A stretch of 64,000 nt of DNA from Glebionis coronaria (GCA_025667525.1 CM046878.1:396370974-396434973); one strand, 5' to 3'. Positions 50,220-63,119 are shown, counted from the stretch's first letter. Translations and numbers: made by a program. Notes: generated by a model not told the origin, from the sequence alone.

Positions 50220-51230
50220 CTACTGAGAACCGTCAGATGGTCCATCATCCATCGTCTTCTGTATCTTTGTCGGACGATCGCTAGACACATCTTCAGCTGG
50301 GCGCTTACGGATCACTCCTCTTTCAACCATGTCAGCATAAAATCTACTATTCCATCCCACAGATATATTCAACTCCTTCTCAGCTTTCTCACGCATCGCA
50401 CGAGCTACATTCAACTGAATCTCCATAGAATTCACCTTTTTCTTCATAGCAGCAAACTCACCACTTTCTAACACAGATAACCTCCTAAAAGCCTCATTCA
50501 AACCACGCTCTACATCAGTCAAATTCAAACTAAGCAATTCCCGCTCTTTCTCACCAACCTTAGTCTTCGACTCCAAATAAGAAACATGAGTCTGAACAAC
50601 ACCTAATCCAATCTCTGCCATACTATTCTTAACACGGGAAGCATCTAAATCACGTCTCAAGGCCCATGGTGCAAGACCATCCATATGAGTAGCCTCTTGA
50701 GTACTAGACGTCTCTCCTATCACACGTCTACGAGTAGCAATACCATCAGTACCGTTAGGTGCAATATCATCCTCATCCTCCTCTGATTCAGAATCAGATT
50801 CAGACGATTCAGACATTTCATCCCTAGGTAGCTCAACCTCAGAACCAGACAAATAAACTAGTGGGTGTAAGGGTTCGCCCTCTGTAACATCATAAGGGTA
50901 AATAAGCTCGGCTTCCTCATCATCATCCACCTTATCGTCTATACCTATATCCTCCTCGACATCCTCGTCGTCAATCTCATCATCTAAATTATCTAACCCA
51001 ATCTCATCACCATTCTTAATATCAACATTATCAATCTCATTCTCTACCATATCAACCTGAGGGGCAATCTGATCTCCTAGTCCTATCTCGGGCTCGGGAT
51101 CCTCAAATGGTTCTTCCTCATCATCCATATCATAATCTACTAAGTCTAAATAAGGATCATCATCTACATTAGGTTCGGGAATAGCATGGTTCTCTACAGG
51201 AATATTAGGGTCAGCCATGACAATCTGCAT
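50220..51230 (-). CDS. Acidic ORF upstream of gag in the Tekay element (336 aa, intact)
   Basis: I do not recognise this protein. It lies between the primer site and gag. The first ~170 residues are extremely acidic (long runs of D and E such as YDMDDEEEPFEDPEPE and ESSESDSESEEDEDD). The middle and later part (about 200-290) is helix-prone with leucines and charged residues and may form a coiled coil. The C-terminus has a basic cluster, RKRPAEDVSSDRPTKIQK, resembling a bipartite nuclear signal. A second in-frame Met sits at codon 5 (MADPN), which may be the true start. It is the only long ORF of this element without a stop or frameshift, and a counterpart lies at the same place in the element at the right edge. 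A role in nucleoprotein assembly or chromatin binding is a guess. Confidence 0.75.
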   Translation of the reverse strand: MQIVMADPNIPVENHAIPEPNVDDDPYLDLVDYDMDDEEEPFEDPEPEIGLGDQIAPQVDMVENEIDNVDIKNGDEIGLDNLDDEIDDEDVEEDIGIDDKVDDDEEAELIYPYDVTEGEPLHPLVYLSGSEVELPRDEMSESSESDSESEEDEDDIAPNGTDGIATRRRVIGETSSTQEATHMDGLAPWALRRDLDASRVKNSMAEIGLGVVQTHVSYLESKTKVGEKERELLSLNLTDVERGLNEAFRRLSVLESGEFAAMKKKVNSMEIQLNVARAMREKAEKELNISVGWNSRFYADMVERGVIRKRPAEDVSSDRPTKIQKTMDDGPSDGSQ

Positions 51231-51494
51231 TTATATATATATCTCGTATTAGGATAACATACTTATTAAACAATTACATACTGAAATCATGATATATACA
51301 TATATATAAATTAAATTATATATATCAAAATATATATCTTCTCAATAGGGCTTGTTGGTAACGTCGGAGATCTTTGGCACCGTTATAGTCAAAAGATTTT
51401 TCAAATATTTTCTCAAATGTTCATAGTTAAAAGATTTTGGAAAGTTTTGTTCAAAACCCTTGGTTTTTAAAATCTTTTGTTCTCTATAACGAGA

Positions 51495-51506
51495 GCTCTG
51501 GTACCA
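51495..51506 (-). other. Tekay primer binding site
   Basis: Read on the - strand the site is TGGTACCAGAGC, two bases inside the 5' LTR. It is one base different from the TGGTATCAGAGC site that pairs with the initiator methionine tRNA in many plant elements. It fixes the element's orientation. Confidence 0.8.
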
Positions 51507-51509
51507 AAC

Positions 51510-54500
51510 TGTAACACTCTCAATTTTCGTATCGGTACAGCGAAAGGGTCTTTTAGAGTGTTACGGGATAGCACAATAACTCCAATCATAGACAACACAT
51601 AAAAATGGTTGTACAAGGTTCAACATACATTAATTCGATAAAAAGTTTTAAAGTGTACAACAGGTCCCAAATTATACAGGTCATTAAGTTTACAAAACAT
51701 AGATCGAATGACCATTTTTATTATTATGTGGGCCATCAGATTCGATCTCCATCCGGATTACCTTCAAGCACCTGAGATAAAAACATGCAAAAATCATATC
51801 AGCGAATGCCGAGTGAATTCATAGCGTTTAATAAAACCGTTATATAAAACAATCGTTGAAATCAGAACACAAGTATAATATCAGAAGTAAGTCCTCGTAT
51901 TGCTAGTCAAGCAATATATAAATCAAGCATACATCTTAAACCGTCCATGAGACCGTAACCTCAATATTACCATTATAGGTAATATTATCATCATTATTAG
52001 CATCGTATCATATTGTATTGAAACACATTTTAGTTACATTTGGATTATTATTAGCCGCATGACATTGTTACCTTACTATCACAACAACGGGCCGCGAACC
52101 CGACAAACAATTTGCCCATCTAAGTTAGCGTGTCGTCACAAAAATCACGCTATGTCAATCTTCTCATACATAAATTCGCTTACCAATCAATATGGTACGA
52201 CGGGGATCAACCGTCAAGGCGCGAACTGGGGTGATCGTCCCCAAATAATACTATCATATGCATAAGCGTCTACCAAATCCCGGTAGTTCACAATTCATGC
52301 TAATGGGACTTTGAGTGACATAACCTAACTACTAATAATCCTTTTTATCTCGTTTATAGGGTCATAGCATCATTCGGGTCTATATCATTAAGCATACCAT
52401 CGGGACTACTTGTGTTCTATTTTTATCAAAAACTAGCATGTTATCTCCCTTGCGGGTTTACAAATCAGTTTATAAAACATTTAAAAGAGTGTGAGGCTAT
52501 GAACTCACGTTGATAATGAAAGGCGGATTATCGGCTACGGGCGTGCTTCGGTCACGGAAACCTATATAAATAATAATTGGTCTTAGACTTTTGTCCAATG
52601 GCTTTATCAAAATAACAAATATACATATGATGATTTTGTACATATGATGATGATCAAGTGGGTTTATATATTCTTATTTACTCATTTTAGTGTTTATGTA
52701 TTGGTAACTTTTTACTAGTTTACTAGTTTTACCTATTTACATGTTTTAAGTCCAATAAGCTTATTATAAGTTCTTTAACTTTTATTAATCCATTTTATAC
52801 TTGTATTATCAGTATTTATACTTTACATGTTGGGCCCAAATGGGTTAAGCCCAATAAGTATTTTTTATAAGTGTTTAACTTATTTAGTTAAATAAGTCCA
52901 ATAATGCTAACTTAGCTCGTTAATGTCTGTATTTCATATAGTTCGGGTTTTATCGGTTTTTACTTGTATTAGATACTTATATATCAGTATATGACTTTTA
53001 AAAACTTTACATTAGACGGGTTTGATCGTCTAAGTTTTAATTGGCGAAAAACGTTAATTTTACGGTAATAGCCAAAAAGTCGTAAAAATCTTGTTTATAG
53101 TTTTTATAACTTATAAATCTTATTGAACTATCATTTTTATAAAATGTCCATTTATTTAACCTTATACATATTTATATAAATAAAATTCCTAAGTTAGTGG
53201 GTTTTAATTTCACATTTTATACTATATTATTTGAGTGCTTATATAATAGTATTAAACATTAATTCTTCAAAATCTGATTTTAGTTTCATCTTCACCATTT
53301 TTATCATATCTAGAGTTCTAAAATGAGTTAGAAGCACATTTTTGGATGACATGAACTTTATATTATGTGCTACAATTAAGTTAGTTATAGCTACTGCTCA
53401 TTCTATGTCTAACTATCCTTAACAGTCCCTGCAAAACAGATTATTCAGATTATCACACTCATCTTGTTTTGATCATATCTCACTCATTTTGATGATTCCA
53501 TTGCATGGTCAACTCTCACATGTGTATGACATCTTATACTTATTGTAAATGGATTCCACCATGCAATTTTATCAGTTTAAGTCTTGGTTAATTACTGTTT
53601 TTATACAGCCAACAATTTAAGCATGATTTTAGCCTTGTTTCTTATGTTTATTCATCTTTTTAAGCATATTTATCAACACTTGATCCCCACACAACATTTT
53701 TATCATCATATATTCATCATATACATATACAACAAGAAACAAAATACATTTGATCTTTACAAAATTAACAAGAGAAATGGAAAGGATGATCTTCTTTACC
53801 AACCAAGATTATATCTTGTTTTTGGAAGACAACAACTTGATGAACACCAAATATATCTCCAAGATCATCAATCACCAAGAAAGTTTGTTGAGAAATTAGC
53901 CCTAGGACACAAGAAAATCACCTCCTTTGTTGTTAAAATGGCCACCAATCAATCAAGGCTTCAAGGTTTCTCCATATTATGGCTAGATAACATGTATCTT
54001 GTGGCTAGAAAAGATCAAATGGTGGTGTATGGTGGTGTTGTGGGACGGCAATGTTAGAGAGAGTGGGAGAGTTTTAGTTGTTTTGCATGTTAGAAATGGA
54101 AGTAAATGGAAATGGTTAGTCGTTTTGTGGTTAGTGGGATGAAGTAGCTTCAAAATGAAGCTTAAGTTACGTGTGTAACTTAAGTTAGTGTAAGGATGCC
54201 ACATCTTTGATGTGGTGTCCTAGTTTGGCCTTCCCTTTGTAGTGGGGTGGGATAAACTAGTTTTGTCCCATCCCGCTAATTTACGGGTATTCTTCGATTC
54301 TAGTTTCCTCGATTTGCTGCCCTCGGGTCGTTTTACGAAAAACGTTTTTATAAATTATGAATCAACGACACAAAACGAATCTAATAAAAATTGTCTCATA
54401 AAAACAAAGTTGAAAAACGTAAATACGTAATCCTAAGGTTTCCGGTTTAGTCGTAAAAGACGCTAAATTATGCACGCAAGCCCAAATTTAAATCCGTAAA

Positions 54501-54587
54501 TTTTGAGTTCATCAACCAACACAAAAATAAGTTTCAAAATATTATACGAGAAAATAATTTACTACCTGAAAATGTTAGATTGTCACA
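51510..54587 (-). repeat. Tekay 5' LTR (3078 bp)
   Basis: The sequence from TGTAACACTC to TTGTCACA matches the left copy (1603-2011 plus 35736-38407) almost base for base over its length, with scattered substitutions and small indels. It is AT-rich and has no supported gene; short ORFs inside it occur in both LTR copies and change between them. The element's transcription should begin within it and run leftward. Confidence 0.93.
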
Positions 54588-54592
54588 TATGG

Positions 54593-55477
54593 GGCATCGA
54601 CTTTATGGGGCCATTTCCATCATCCAAAGTAAACAAGTACATCCTCGTAGCCGTTGACTACGTATCAAAATGGGTTGGAGCAAAGGCTTTACCTACTAAC
54701 GATGCGAGGGTGGTTGTTAACTTCTTGAAACAATTGTTTGCTCGATTCGGTGTGCCTCGTGCTATTATTAGTGATCGCGTGACTCATTTTTGCAATGATC
54801 AATTTGCACGAGTCATGGCTAAGTATGGTGTCAATCACCGACTTTCCACCGCGTATCATCCACAAACTAATGGACAAGCCAAGGTTTCCAACCGTGGTCT
54901 TAAGCGAATCTTAGAGCGAACCGTGGGAGAGCATCGTACCTCATGGGCCGATAAATTAGATGATGCTTTGTGGGCTTTCTGTACCGCTTATAAGACACCT
55001 ATAGGTTGTACTCCTTATCGCCTTGTGTACGGAAAGGCGTGCCACCTCCCCATTGAGTTGGAGCATATGGCTTATTGGGCCTTGAAGTGGGCTAATTTTG
55101 ACATAAACAAAGCCGGTGATCATAGGAAAATCCAACTCAATAAACTTAACGAACTTAGGAATGAGGCTTATGAAAATTCATTAATCTACAAGGAGAAGAC
55201 TAAGCTCATTCATGATTCCAAGATTAAAAACCGAGAGTTCCACGTTGGTGATCAAGTATTACTCTTTAACTCTCGGTTGAAAATCTTTTCGGGTAAACTT
55301 AAGAACCGTTGGTTCGGTCCATTCACCGTGGCCCAAATCTTCCCTTATGGCACCATTGAGTTATCCCAACCAAATGGGCCCAACTTTAAGGTGAATGGCC
55401 AATGGGTTAAGTTCTACTATGGAGACGACATCTCTCATGAGATGATTCCATCTCTCTCCACATTTCCTTTGAATTAA
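54593..55477 (+). pseudogene. Athila-like integrase core and C-terminus (continuation after nested insertion)
   Basis: The reading frame resumes exactly after the 5-bp duplication that closes the Tekay insertion. It shows an integrase core (GIDFMGPFP, then [14 protein letters not shown] and [18 protein letters not shown], with the catalytic D-D-E spacing of the family) and a C-terminal domain with [15 protein letters not shown] and RWFGPFTV. The ORF is open to a stop at 55475-55477. Joined across the insertion, the frame agrees with the zinc finger end near 1602, which supports a single ancestral gene. The usual Asn of the DNA-binding TNGQAE-type motif is present, but the expected Glu is replaced by Lys here (QAKVSN), which is one more sign of decay or a variant. 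Confidence 0.9.
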
Positions 55478-57445
55478 TTCGAGAAATCGAGTCGAGCTAG
55501 AGACTCGTGATAAATAAATCAAGCATCGTTTAACTAGGTTAGATTTTTACCTTTTCCATCCTTTCCACCCTTTTTCGCCTTCACCCATTTCCACCAATAA
55601 GTGTAGGGGGAGCCAAGTAGGTTGTTTGTGTTGTGATGTTGTGTGCAGGGACATGTGCTTTAATGATCCACTTTTGGTGTTTTTGACGCGACCCGTGTTC
55701 CCGTGTTTCTCGTGTACCCGGTTCCTTCGATAAGTTTTTGCTATTGTGATTCAATCTTGTATATAAATAAGACGAATAAATGTAATCACTTTAGTTGTCC
55801 CTTCCTTAGCTCGATTTTAAACAACGTACTCAATGTCCTAAGTGTAGGGGAGTTTATTCTCCCACATGCTTAAACACTGGGGACAATATTTATATTAAGT
55901 GTAGGGGGGATTTCTATCGAATTTTAGTGGGCTTTTCCATGAATTTGACCCCATTTAACCGGAAAATTTAAAAGAATTTCAACGTTTTTCAAATTTTTGA
56001 TCTATTTTAGCCTAGTAGTATTTTCATTTATGTTCTTTCCTTTTATCACCGCATCTTATTTATATTTTCCATTTCAAGAATAAAGTCAAAAATAAATAAA
56101 TGAATAAAATGGTTTTAACAAGTTTATATATCTTTGATATATTAGGCCGTCGTGAATATTTTGACTCAACCCGAGTTTACTTATCCAAGTTTACTCTAGA
56201 TAGTATCCTTAACCATATGGACCTTAATTGGTTTATTAGGCTAAGCATCCACGAGTCTCATTCCTTGGGATTTTAAATTGTGGATAACGAGAGATGATAG
56301 AGTTGATAATAAGTTTAAGGGTTAATTCTTACTTATATGAGTTTTTGTGGCTCTTTCTTCCCGCTTGTATATTTAATTGCTTAATAAATGAGGATTTTTA
56401 CGGTGTAGATTCGATATCTTAACTCTTAGCCAAATCTTTTATCTCCTTGTAATTAAAGCATGAACACATTGAGGGTGCCAGCGTTGTGGACTTCCGACTA
56501 AGGTGGCTCATAACCACTAAGTAGGAGGTATTCAGACCACGGGACCGCGGAATTTGGCCTACTATACATATCATAAATAAAGAAAGAATAAGATTAAAAC
56601 ATGACCTCAAGGAGCCTTAGGGTGTGGGGCATGTAGCACGAACCTTGTCATTAGAGCCTTAGGGTGTATGGCATGGTAAGTGTTGAATAAAAATTGATCA
56701 AAAATTAATTCCCTCGTTTATCGTTCAAGGAGCCTTAGGGTGTGGACAATAGATGAGGAGCATTTTTACATCTTAAAGAGCCTAAGGGTATATGATGTGA
56801 ACTTGCTAAACTCCACATAAAGTCTACATGACTTTGGAGGAATAATTAATAAGTAGTAATATTGGCCAAATTTTGGGTCCGGGAATTTATTCCCCAAATC
56901 GTGTTAAATCATCCTTGATGTGGGCTTACTTTAGTGACTACGTTTTTGAGGACGAGGTTAGGTTTTGAGTGTCGGGTTTGCACCGTTTTGACTTCATTTT
57001 TGGACTAATAATTATCAAATAAGTCAAATGAGCCTACGGGTGAATGACAATCAATAAAATCTAGAGATACAACGTAGGAATTAGAGAAATAGTATTACAC
57101 AATTGTCTTATATAAGTGGTTTTAACCTAAGAACTTATGGTAAACAATGATCTCGTTTTTAAGCTTGGTATGGGGAACGTGAAACTTGAGGGTGATTAAT
57201 ATTCATGACACCAAAGCCCTAATTTAAATCTTAGACTTCTTTACGAGTTTCTTCCATCAAATAATTTCCAACTTAATAAATTGTTATAACTTTTGTTTCC
57301 TTTTATGTTTTTATCTTTATCGTAGTAGTAATAGTATATCTTAATAAAGGCCATGGGTTAATTATGAGAAAAATGTAACTTAATGCTTTAAAATAACGCA
57401 TTGCATGGGGTCATTGCAATGGTCAAGTGTAGGGGATTTAATAAG
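55478..57445 (+). other. Athila 3' non-coding region with polypurine-like tracts
   Basis: No coding region is supported. A G-rich tract following an A/T-rich lead (AGTGTAGGGGGGATTTC, 55898-55914) and a second one (AAGTGTAGGGGATTT, 57425-57439) look like the polypurine tracts that prime plus-strand synthesis; the second lies just before the probable LTR start. Between them are four copies of a GAGCCTTAGGGTGTG-like motif (about 56610, 56654, 56730, 56778) and a block (56240-56400) repeated near 60300. I saw no env-like ORF. Confidence 0.55.
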
Positions 57446-59650
57446 TGTGTAAACACTTATCCTTTTGCCACTAAAATCAAGGAAAAACAAGACCTAATCA
57501 TGTGTTTAATATCGTAAAAGTCGGAATTACGCGTGGTTTTGTGTTTTTGGTGTTAAATAGGTACAAAAGATCAAAAGAAAAGAAAACACGGGATTTCACG
57601 GTCAAATGTTGAACAAAAGTCCAAGAAAGAGACAAAGACAAGTCAAAGATCAAAAGTGCGCCAAAGATCACGAAAACCGGTAAATTCAACACGGTTTTGA
57701 AGAAATGATCAAGGAAGCCGAAATCGAGCTCGATTTTAGTGGATTTAACCCGATGAAAAACATTTGGGCTTAGTGGGTCCCACATTTTGGTAAATGGGCC
57801 CAAAAGCCAATTTGAGGAAATGTTTATTTACACTTGAGCAAAACAAACCACCAAAGCCCAAAAGTATTATATACGGATGAGAAATTTGGGCCAAGCCCAT
57901 TTGACTAAATTAACATGGACGGAGATAACAATGTATCTTGGTCAATTGCCCAGTCAACTCACACATGTAACATACACAACCTCCCACACACGTTTTTATT
58001 TACTTTATTTTTACCCACCACCCCAGTTTATTTCGTTACAAACGAAGAAAACTCACCAACTCTTTCTCTCCCACAAAATAAGTAGCCACCATTTTTACTG
58101 TACCCCTAAACCCTAGATCACAATTTACCCACTAAAAATTGGGGGTTTTCACTTATTCGTGTGATTCACACGAATACCAATTAAATCCCCCCCCCCTTAA
58201 TCGGAAGATCCAACACTGGTGGTCCTTTCTCCAAATCATACGTGGCCTCTTTTCCTTGATTTAATTGGTGAAACCACCTCATATCAACAAACCCCCCAAT
58301 CAAAATAGTCCACATCACCCTCAAACTAGCACAACAAACACAAAAGTGCCAGGCTGGCGATCCATGTACCTGTGAGTGGTTTTCAACCGCAAGATCAAGA
58401 AGAGAAGAGAGAGAAAGAAGAAATGATGCGTTTAACGGCTCGGATTTGATGTCTTACTCTCGAAGCTTCATGAAGAAGCCTTGGGGGTTGGCTATAAAAC
58501 CCCCCAATCATTATGTATTTGCTGCCTTACTTTTATTTTAATTTTTATTTTATGCAAAATAGATTTAAGGTTTATTGTAATTTACTTTTAAAAGTATTGT
58601 AATCAATATTTCAGTACTAATAACTTTTTAATTCTCCGTTAAATATTGTCTCATTTAATTTTTATTGCAATTTAGATCTAATTTCTGTTTTAATTAAATA
58701 AATATTAAAGTAAAGAAAAAGGTAGAAATAATTTCCCCTACTGGGAAATTATAAAAATATTGGTTCGATTGGTACTTTTTGGTTCGATTATTGTTCCGGG
58801 TCCGTGAAAGATGATGATGATGTTTGGGTAGTACGGAGGTGTTCGTTTGTTTCGGTTCATAGGGGGTTCAGCGCCCACCTACTTCCCAAAGGCAATCATC
58901 AAAAGTTCTCACTCTTTTAGTTTTTGTTTAATATTTATTTAATATCTGCAATGTTTATTAAATCTACTTGTTAAGTTTTTATAAGCTTAAGTTTGTTTTT
59001 AGTTTCTGATTAAATCTGAGTTCATTGTCTGATGGTTTATTTTACTATTTTGAGTTAGTTTGTTTGAATCTGCTTTATTTACTTTGTGGGATTTATTACC
59101 TATTTAGTTGTTAAAAAGTTCTTGCGTATATGTGCTTATTTTGTCCATTGCTTATCGAGTTTTCTTAATATTCGGGTTAGAATAGATCTGCTTATTTTCT
59201 TGTTTTTAAGCTGTTTTGTTGGTCTTCTGTTTTTGCTTATTTTTATTGGAGTCTCGTTTAGATTTGATCTGCATATTTTCATTTTCTTAGTTTATATGCT
59301 TATTTCCTTATCTGTATATCTGCCTTATTGCGTATTAATTTGTTTAGCTTATTTGAACTGCTCATCTACTTATTTGTTATCTACTTATTTGCTTTTAATC
59401 TGTTTAGTTGTTAATCTGTTTTTGCTTATTGTGTGCTTTTCATTTGCTTATTAGATTAAGCTGTTACCTGCTTATTTGCTTTTTGGTAGTGTTGTTATAC
59501 TGTTTATCTCTCATACACAATTGGTCTGAGATTTCTAAAATCTAAAAATAATATTATTATCAAAAAAATAGGTCACGTTGGGATTCGACCCCTTGAACTC
59601 CAGGTTAATTGTCCAACGCCCCTACCATTTGTTCTAGGACTTCATTTGTG
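57446..59650 (+). mobile_element. Probable Athila-like 3' LTR (right end approximate)
   Basis: The stretch begins TGTGTAAACAC directly after a polypurine-like tract and contains a TATA box (CTATAAAACC near 58490) preceded by GC-richer sequence and followed by a long T-rich downstream part. Near 59570 is GTCACGTTGGGATTCGACC, a phrase I associate with the ends of Athila/Tat LTRs. No ORF is convincing. The right boundary is not resolved, because no TG...CA plus 5-bp duplication could be fixed with the left end of the Athila element outside the window. Confidence 0.45.
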
Positions 59651-60890
59651 ATTTAATATATGTTCATTAATTAATATAGGGTTATATTTTGGACTGACAG
59701 TTTAATTTAATTAGTTTAATACAAGTTTTAAGTTTTATTGCAAATTTTAATTACAAGTTTTGTATTAATTTTCTTTTATTAAATTCTAAAAAAATAAAAA
59801 GATAAAAAAATATAGTTTAATTACTTTTTGAATTTTAAATTTAGCTTTAAGTTTTATTTTAAAATTAGTTTTCAAATTTATTTAGATAAGTTTTAAAATA
59901 GTTTTAAATAGTTTTCATTTAAAGGTTTTAGTATAAATTAATTAATTAATTAGATTTATGTTTTATTTACATTAGATAAAATAGTTTTTATATTAAATAG
60001 TTTTTAGTTTAAAATACCAAAAATACGTTTTACCAAGAACAAATAAATCCACGTTAATTTGAGATCAATTCGAGTGAGTCGAGGAAAACGAACATTAATT
60101 GCATAAAAAGGATTGAAAAATCCTTACATTAAAAGTATTAACTCTTACGGGATAAGAACAAGAACTTTTCGCAAGTTCCTATAATTGATCCTAGAAAGTC
60201 GTTTATCAAGGGAACTTTAAAATATGAATTCTAAACATGAAAAAGTATAAGAAGTTGCAAGATCCTATAGATGACTTGAAACCCCAAAACATTGATTTGA
60301 TTGGCTAAGCATCCACGAGTCTCATTCTTTGAGATTTTAAATTGTGGAGAACGAGAGATGATAGAGTCAATTATAAGTTTGGTATTCTTTCATAAATTTA
60401 TGTGAGTTGATTATAAGCTTTTTCTCCCATCGCTTGTTAATAAATATATTTGCAATAAATAAGGTTGTACGATTTGAAAAGTTACTTAGCTTCTAGCACA
60501 AGATCGTTTAAAAGTTTCTCGGTATTAATTAGAGTTCATAGCCAAGACATAACTTATTGAAGCGGGATGCGAAGATTGGCGAGTCCGAAAAGGCCCTAAC
60601 AAGGTATGAGGGCTACATTTTGTTGCTAAAGATCCAAAAGTGATGTGAAGAATTATTTATCAAAAATCAATATGAAGGATCGAGACACACGACAAAACGT
60701 AAATACTCCCCTAAAGATCATGGAAAAGTCTATCCGAAAAGACCCTAGCAAGGTATGAGGATAAATAGATCCAAGTCCTAAAAGGAGGCGGATCGTTGTA
60801 TATCAAAGTCCAAAATAAAGATTGGAGAAAAATGAAGAAGTCGTGGTCCAAGTATGAAGAATCACAATTGGCAAAAACTACCCTAAACTT
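59651..60890. other. Unassigned AT-rich stretch with duplicated block
   Basis: I see no gene. A block at about 60300-60460 (GGCTAAGCATCCACGAGTCT and following) repeats 56240-56400 with moderate divergence, so part of this stretch is probably another Athila-related fragment. Confidence 0.45.
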
Positions 60891-63116
60891 TCCCCATATA
60901 AAATGGAAAATTAAACACTAAAAACACATACACAACCACTCACCAAAATTTTTCTCTCTCCCCTCTCTCCTCCCTCTCTTTTCCGTCAACCACCAAGCAC
61001 CAAACACCCCTTGATTTTTCAGTTTCTAGTCTGATTTAACAAAAACTAATCAAAGACCCATTCCTATCTTTTGATTCTCTATCCATTGTTATGAAATTTA
61101 GCTACATGCATGAACAATTTTATAAAACTCATTTTTCGATGAAAATCATGTTGTTTGATCTTATATTGTTGTTGTATGTAGGTGTTTATGCTTATATATA
61201 TATATATGTTTTTATGATTGCCTGTTAATATTTTTGAGTTGGGTTTTTATGAATTAATCATCTAGGATGATTCAGTATGTTTTGATATGAACTAGTAGTG
61301 TAAGAATGATTATAGTGGTAAAAATAGGGTTAAAATATGGTGAAAAATTAATTTTGAGTAATTTTTAAATATATATTTTATAGCAGATTATTAAATTTAA
61401 TTTTCTGAAAATATGAGTTTGAGTTTGAGATGAACTAATTAGATATTATTGTAGAGGATGTTTTTATCTTCGTTTTGGTATAAGGTAAGACTTGTAGCTC
61501 CAAACGAGCGAAAAGTTACGTTAGTTTGATTATTTAGTGTACCGGGAGACGAGTATCGTCACAATAGATAATTGTTGTCGATATTTGGATCGAATCTCGG
61601 GGACTATAAAATAGATTTTTAAATATGTCATGGACTGATTTTTAAGGTTAAGTATGAGGATGTCGAGTTATTTACAAAGTTGAGTGTCGGTTTCATAAAC
61701 AAAGAAAAATAAACGTGTTAAAAGACTATAATAATTGTTGACGTAAAACTGTCCGGTTTTTGTAGTTCAAAGATGAGTCGGGCAGGGAAATTTAAATGTA
61801 AAATCTTTTGATGAGTTTTTAACAGGGCTTTCTATATATAGTAAGTGAAGTTTCTGATTAGTATCATAAAAATTTGACGTGTTTAAGTGGGGTAAATGAG
61901 CTTGTACATTTGGTGTGTACCGGCAGATTTTAATCGAAGGAATTAACTAATACAAAACATATACAATGGAGTAAAAAGGGCACTTGTATTATTTTTATTT
62001 TAGTTTGATTGTGATTTTATGATTTTGAGTGTGATATTACTAAGTATGAATTTTACTCAAGTTTATTATTGATGAACGCGCCTTATTTGATAGGTTGCGG
62101 TTTTTGTGTTTAACGGGCATCAACTATCGTCGAAGATCGTCATACTACTGCTATTACTTCAGGTGAGTCTATAGCCTCGCTTTCTACTTGTTTTAATGAT
62201 TTTAAAACCCGTGAGGGGGATACATGATATTTGAAGTAAAATGAACACATGTCATAAGTAATTGTTGGACCCGATGTTGCCTTTGATGAAATGAATTGTT
62301 TAAGTACCTAATTGCATAAGACCCTAAATTCATGAGCCGTTAACTATCTTCTGACTTGATGTTGCGAGTTGGGAATAGCCGCTTATTCTAATAATAGTAC
62401 TATTGGGCTGACAACCCTATCTGAGACAAGGGCTTTACGCTGAGTAACCCGCTGGGAAGGATAATTTTACGTGAATGAGAATTGGTATTTTTGCAGTTAA
62501 TACCCTAGTAGGGGCACTGGTAATTTTTCTAGTCATGCTGGCATTTGGCGTGGGTGACTAAGTTAAGGGGTCGGTGTCATGAGCTTAATACAATTCAATA
62601 GCTACTGCTATAATATGATATACCTGATTGATAGACTGTATGGACACAATTCTATTAAACAATTGTGAATCATTTTTACGATGTGTTCAATTATGTTTTG
62701 TAAAACCTATAGACTTGCTCAACCTTTGCGTTGATGATTTTAAGCATGTATTTCAGGTACTTGAAGTTGTTGATTTGCGGAGCTTGATGGAGAAGGATTG
62801 CGGAATTGCTTCTGTAGTAATTTGGTCTAAAACAGTTTTGCTTTCCCTATTGTCATAAACATACAGTAAATGGTCAAGTATTTTGGTAAGAGGTTTGTTG
62901 TTTTGATTAAGATCCTAGGGGAACCTGTACGCTACTCTGATATATTTTTAACTGATTTTACTTAGGATTGAAGGTTTTAGACATTGATTTAAATTATTTC
63001 CGTATTTATTCTTAATAATACTGTTTTTGGGTCATTTAAAAAGTTGTGAAATGAAGTTTGTGAATAACACCCAATTGTGTATTTTCCGCTGCGCAATGTA
63101 AATTGGGGGTGTTTAA
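60891..63116 (+). repeat. Probable 5' LTR of a second Tekay-like element (left end approximate)
   Basis: The right end, GTGTTTAA followed by GA and a TTGGTAACCAGAGC primer site, lines up with the Tekay LTR end GTGTTACA-GT-TTGGTACCAGAGC. Internal phrases also agree with the Tekay LTR read in sense (ATAGCCTCGC, AACCCGTGAGGG, TTTCAGGTACTTGAAG). A TATA box (CATATAAAATGG) lies at about 60895 followed by a CT-rich leader. The true left end probably lies upstream but no boundary could be fixed. Confidence 0.6.
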
Positions 63117-63119
63117 GAT

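Larger units (their letters stand above)
1603..54587 (-). mobile_element. Tekay/Del-like Ty3 chromovirus, nested host of two further Copia elements
   Basis: The outer ends are TGTAACACTC (1603) and GATTGTCACA (54587), flanked by TATGG at 1598-1602 and 54588-54592. Removing the inner insertions leaves about 12.3 kb: right (5') LTR, primer site, an acidic ORF, gag, protease, RT, RNase H, integrase with chromodomain, polypurine tract and left (3') LTR, all on the - strand. The chromodomain at the C-terminus and the domain order assign it to chromoviruses; the long LTRs fit Tekay. Gag and pol carry several stops and frameshifts, so it is no longer autonomous. Confidence 0.92.

Noticed and set aside
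59086..59454. A 122-codon hydrophobic + strand ORF resembling a membrane protein
   Set aside because: The region is T-rich LTR-type sequence; any frame through it is rich in Phe, Leu and Ile. No family resemblance.
60960..61120. Possible host gene promoter and 5' UTR (TATA plus CT-rich leader)
   Set aside because: No coding exon follows; downstream sequence matches a Tekay-type LTR end and primer site, so it is better read as an LTR promoter.
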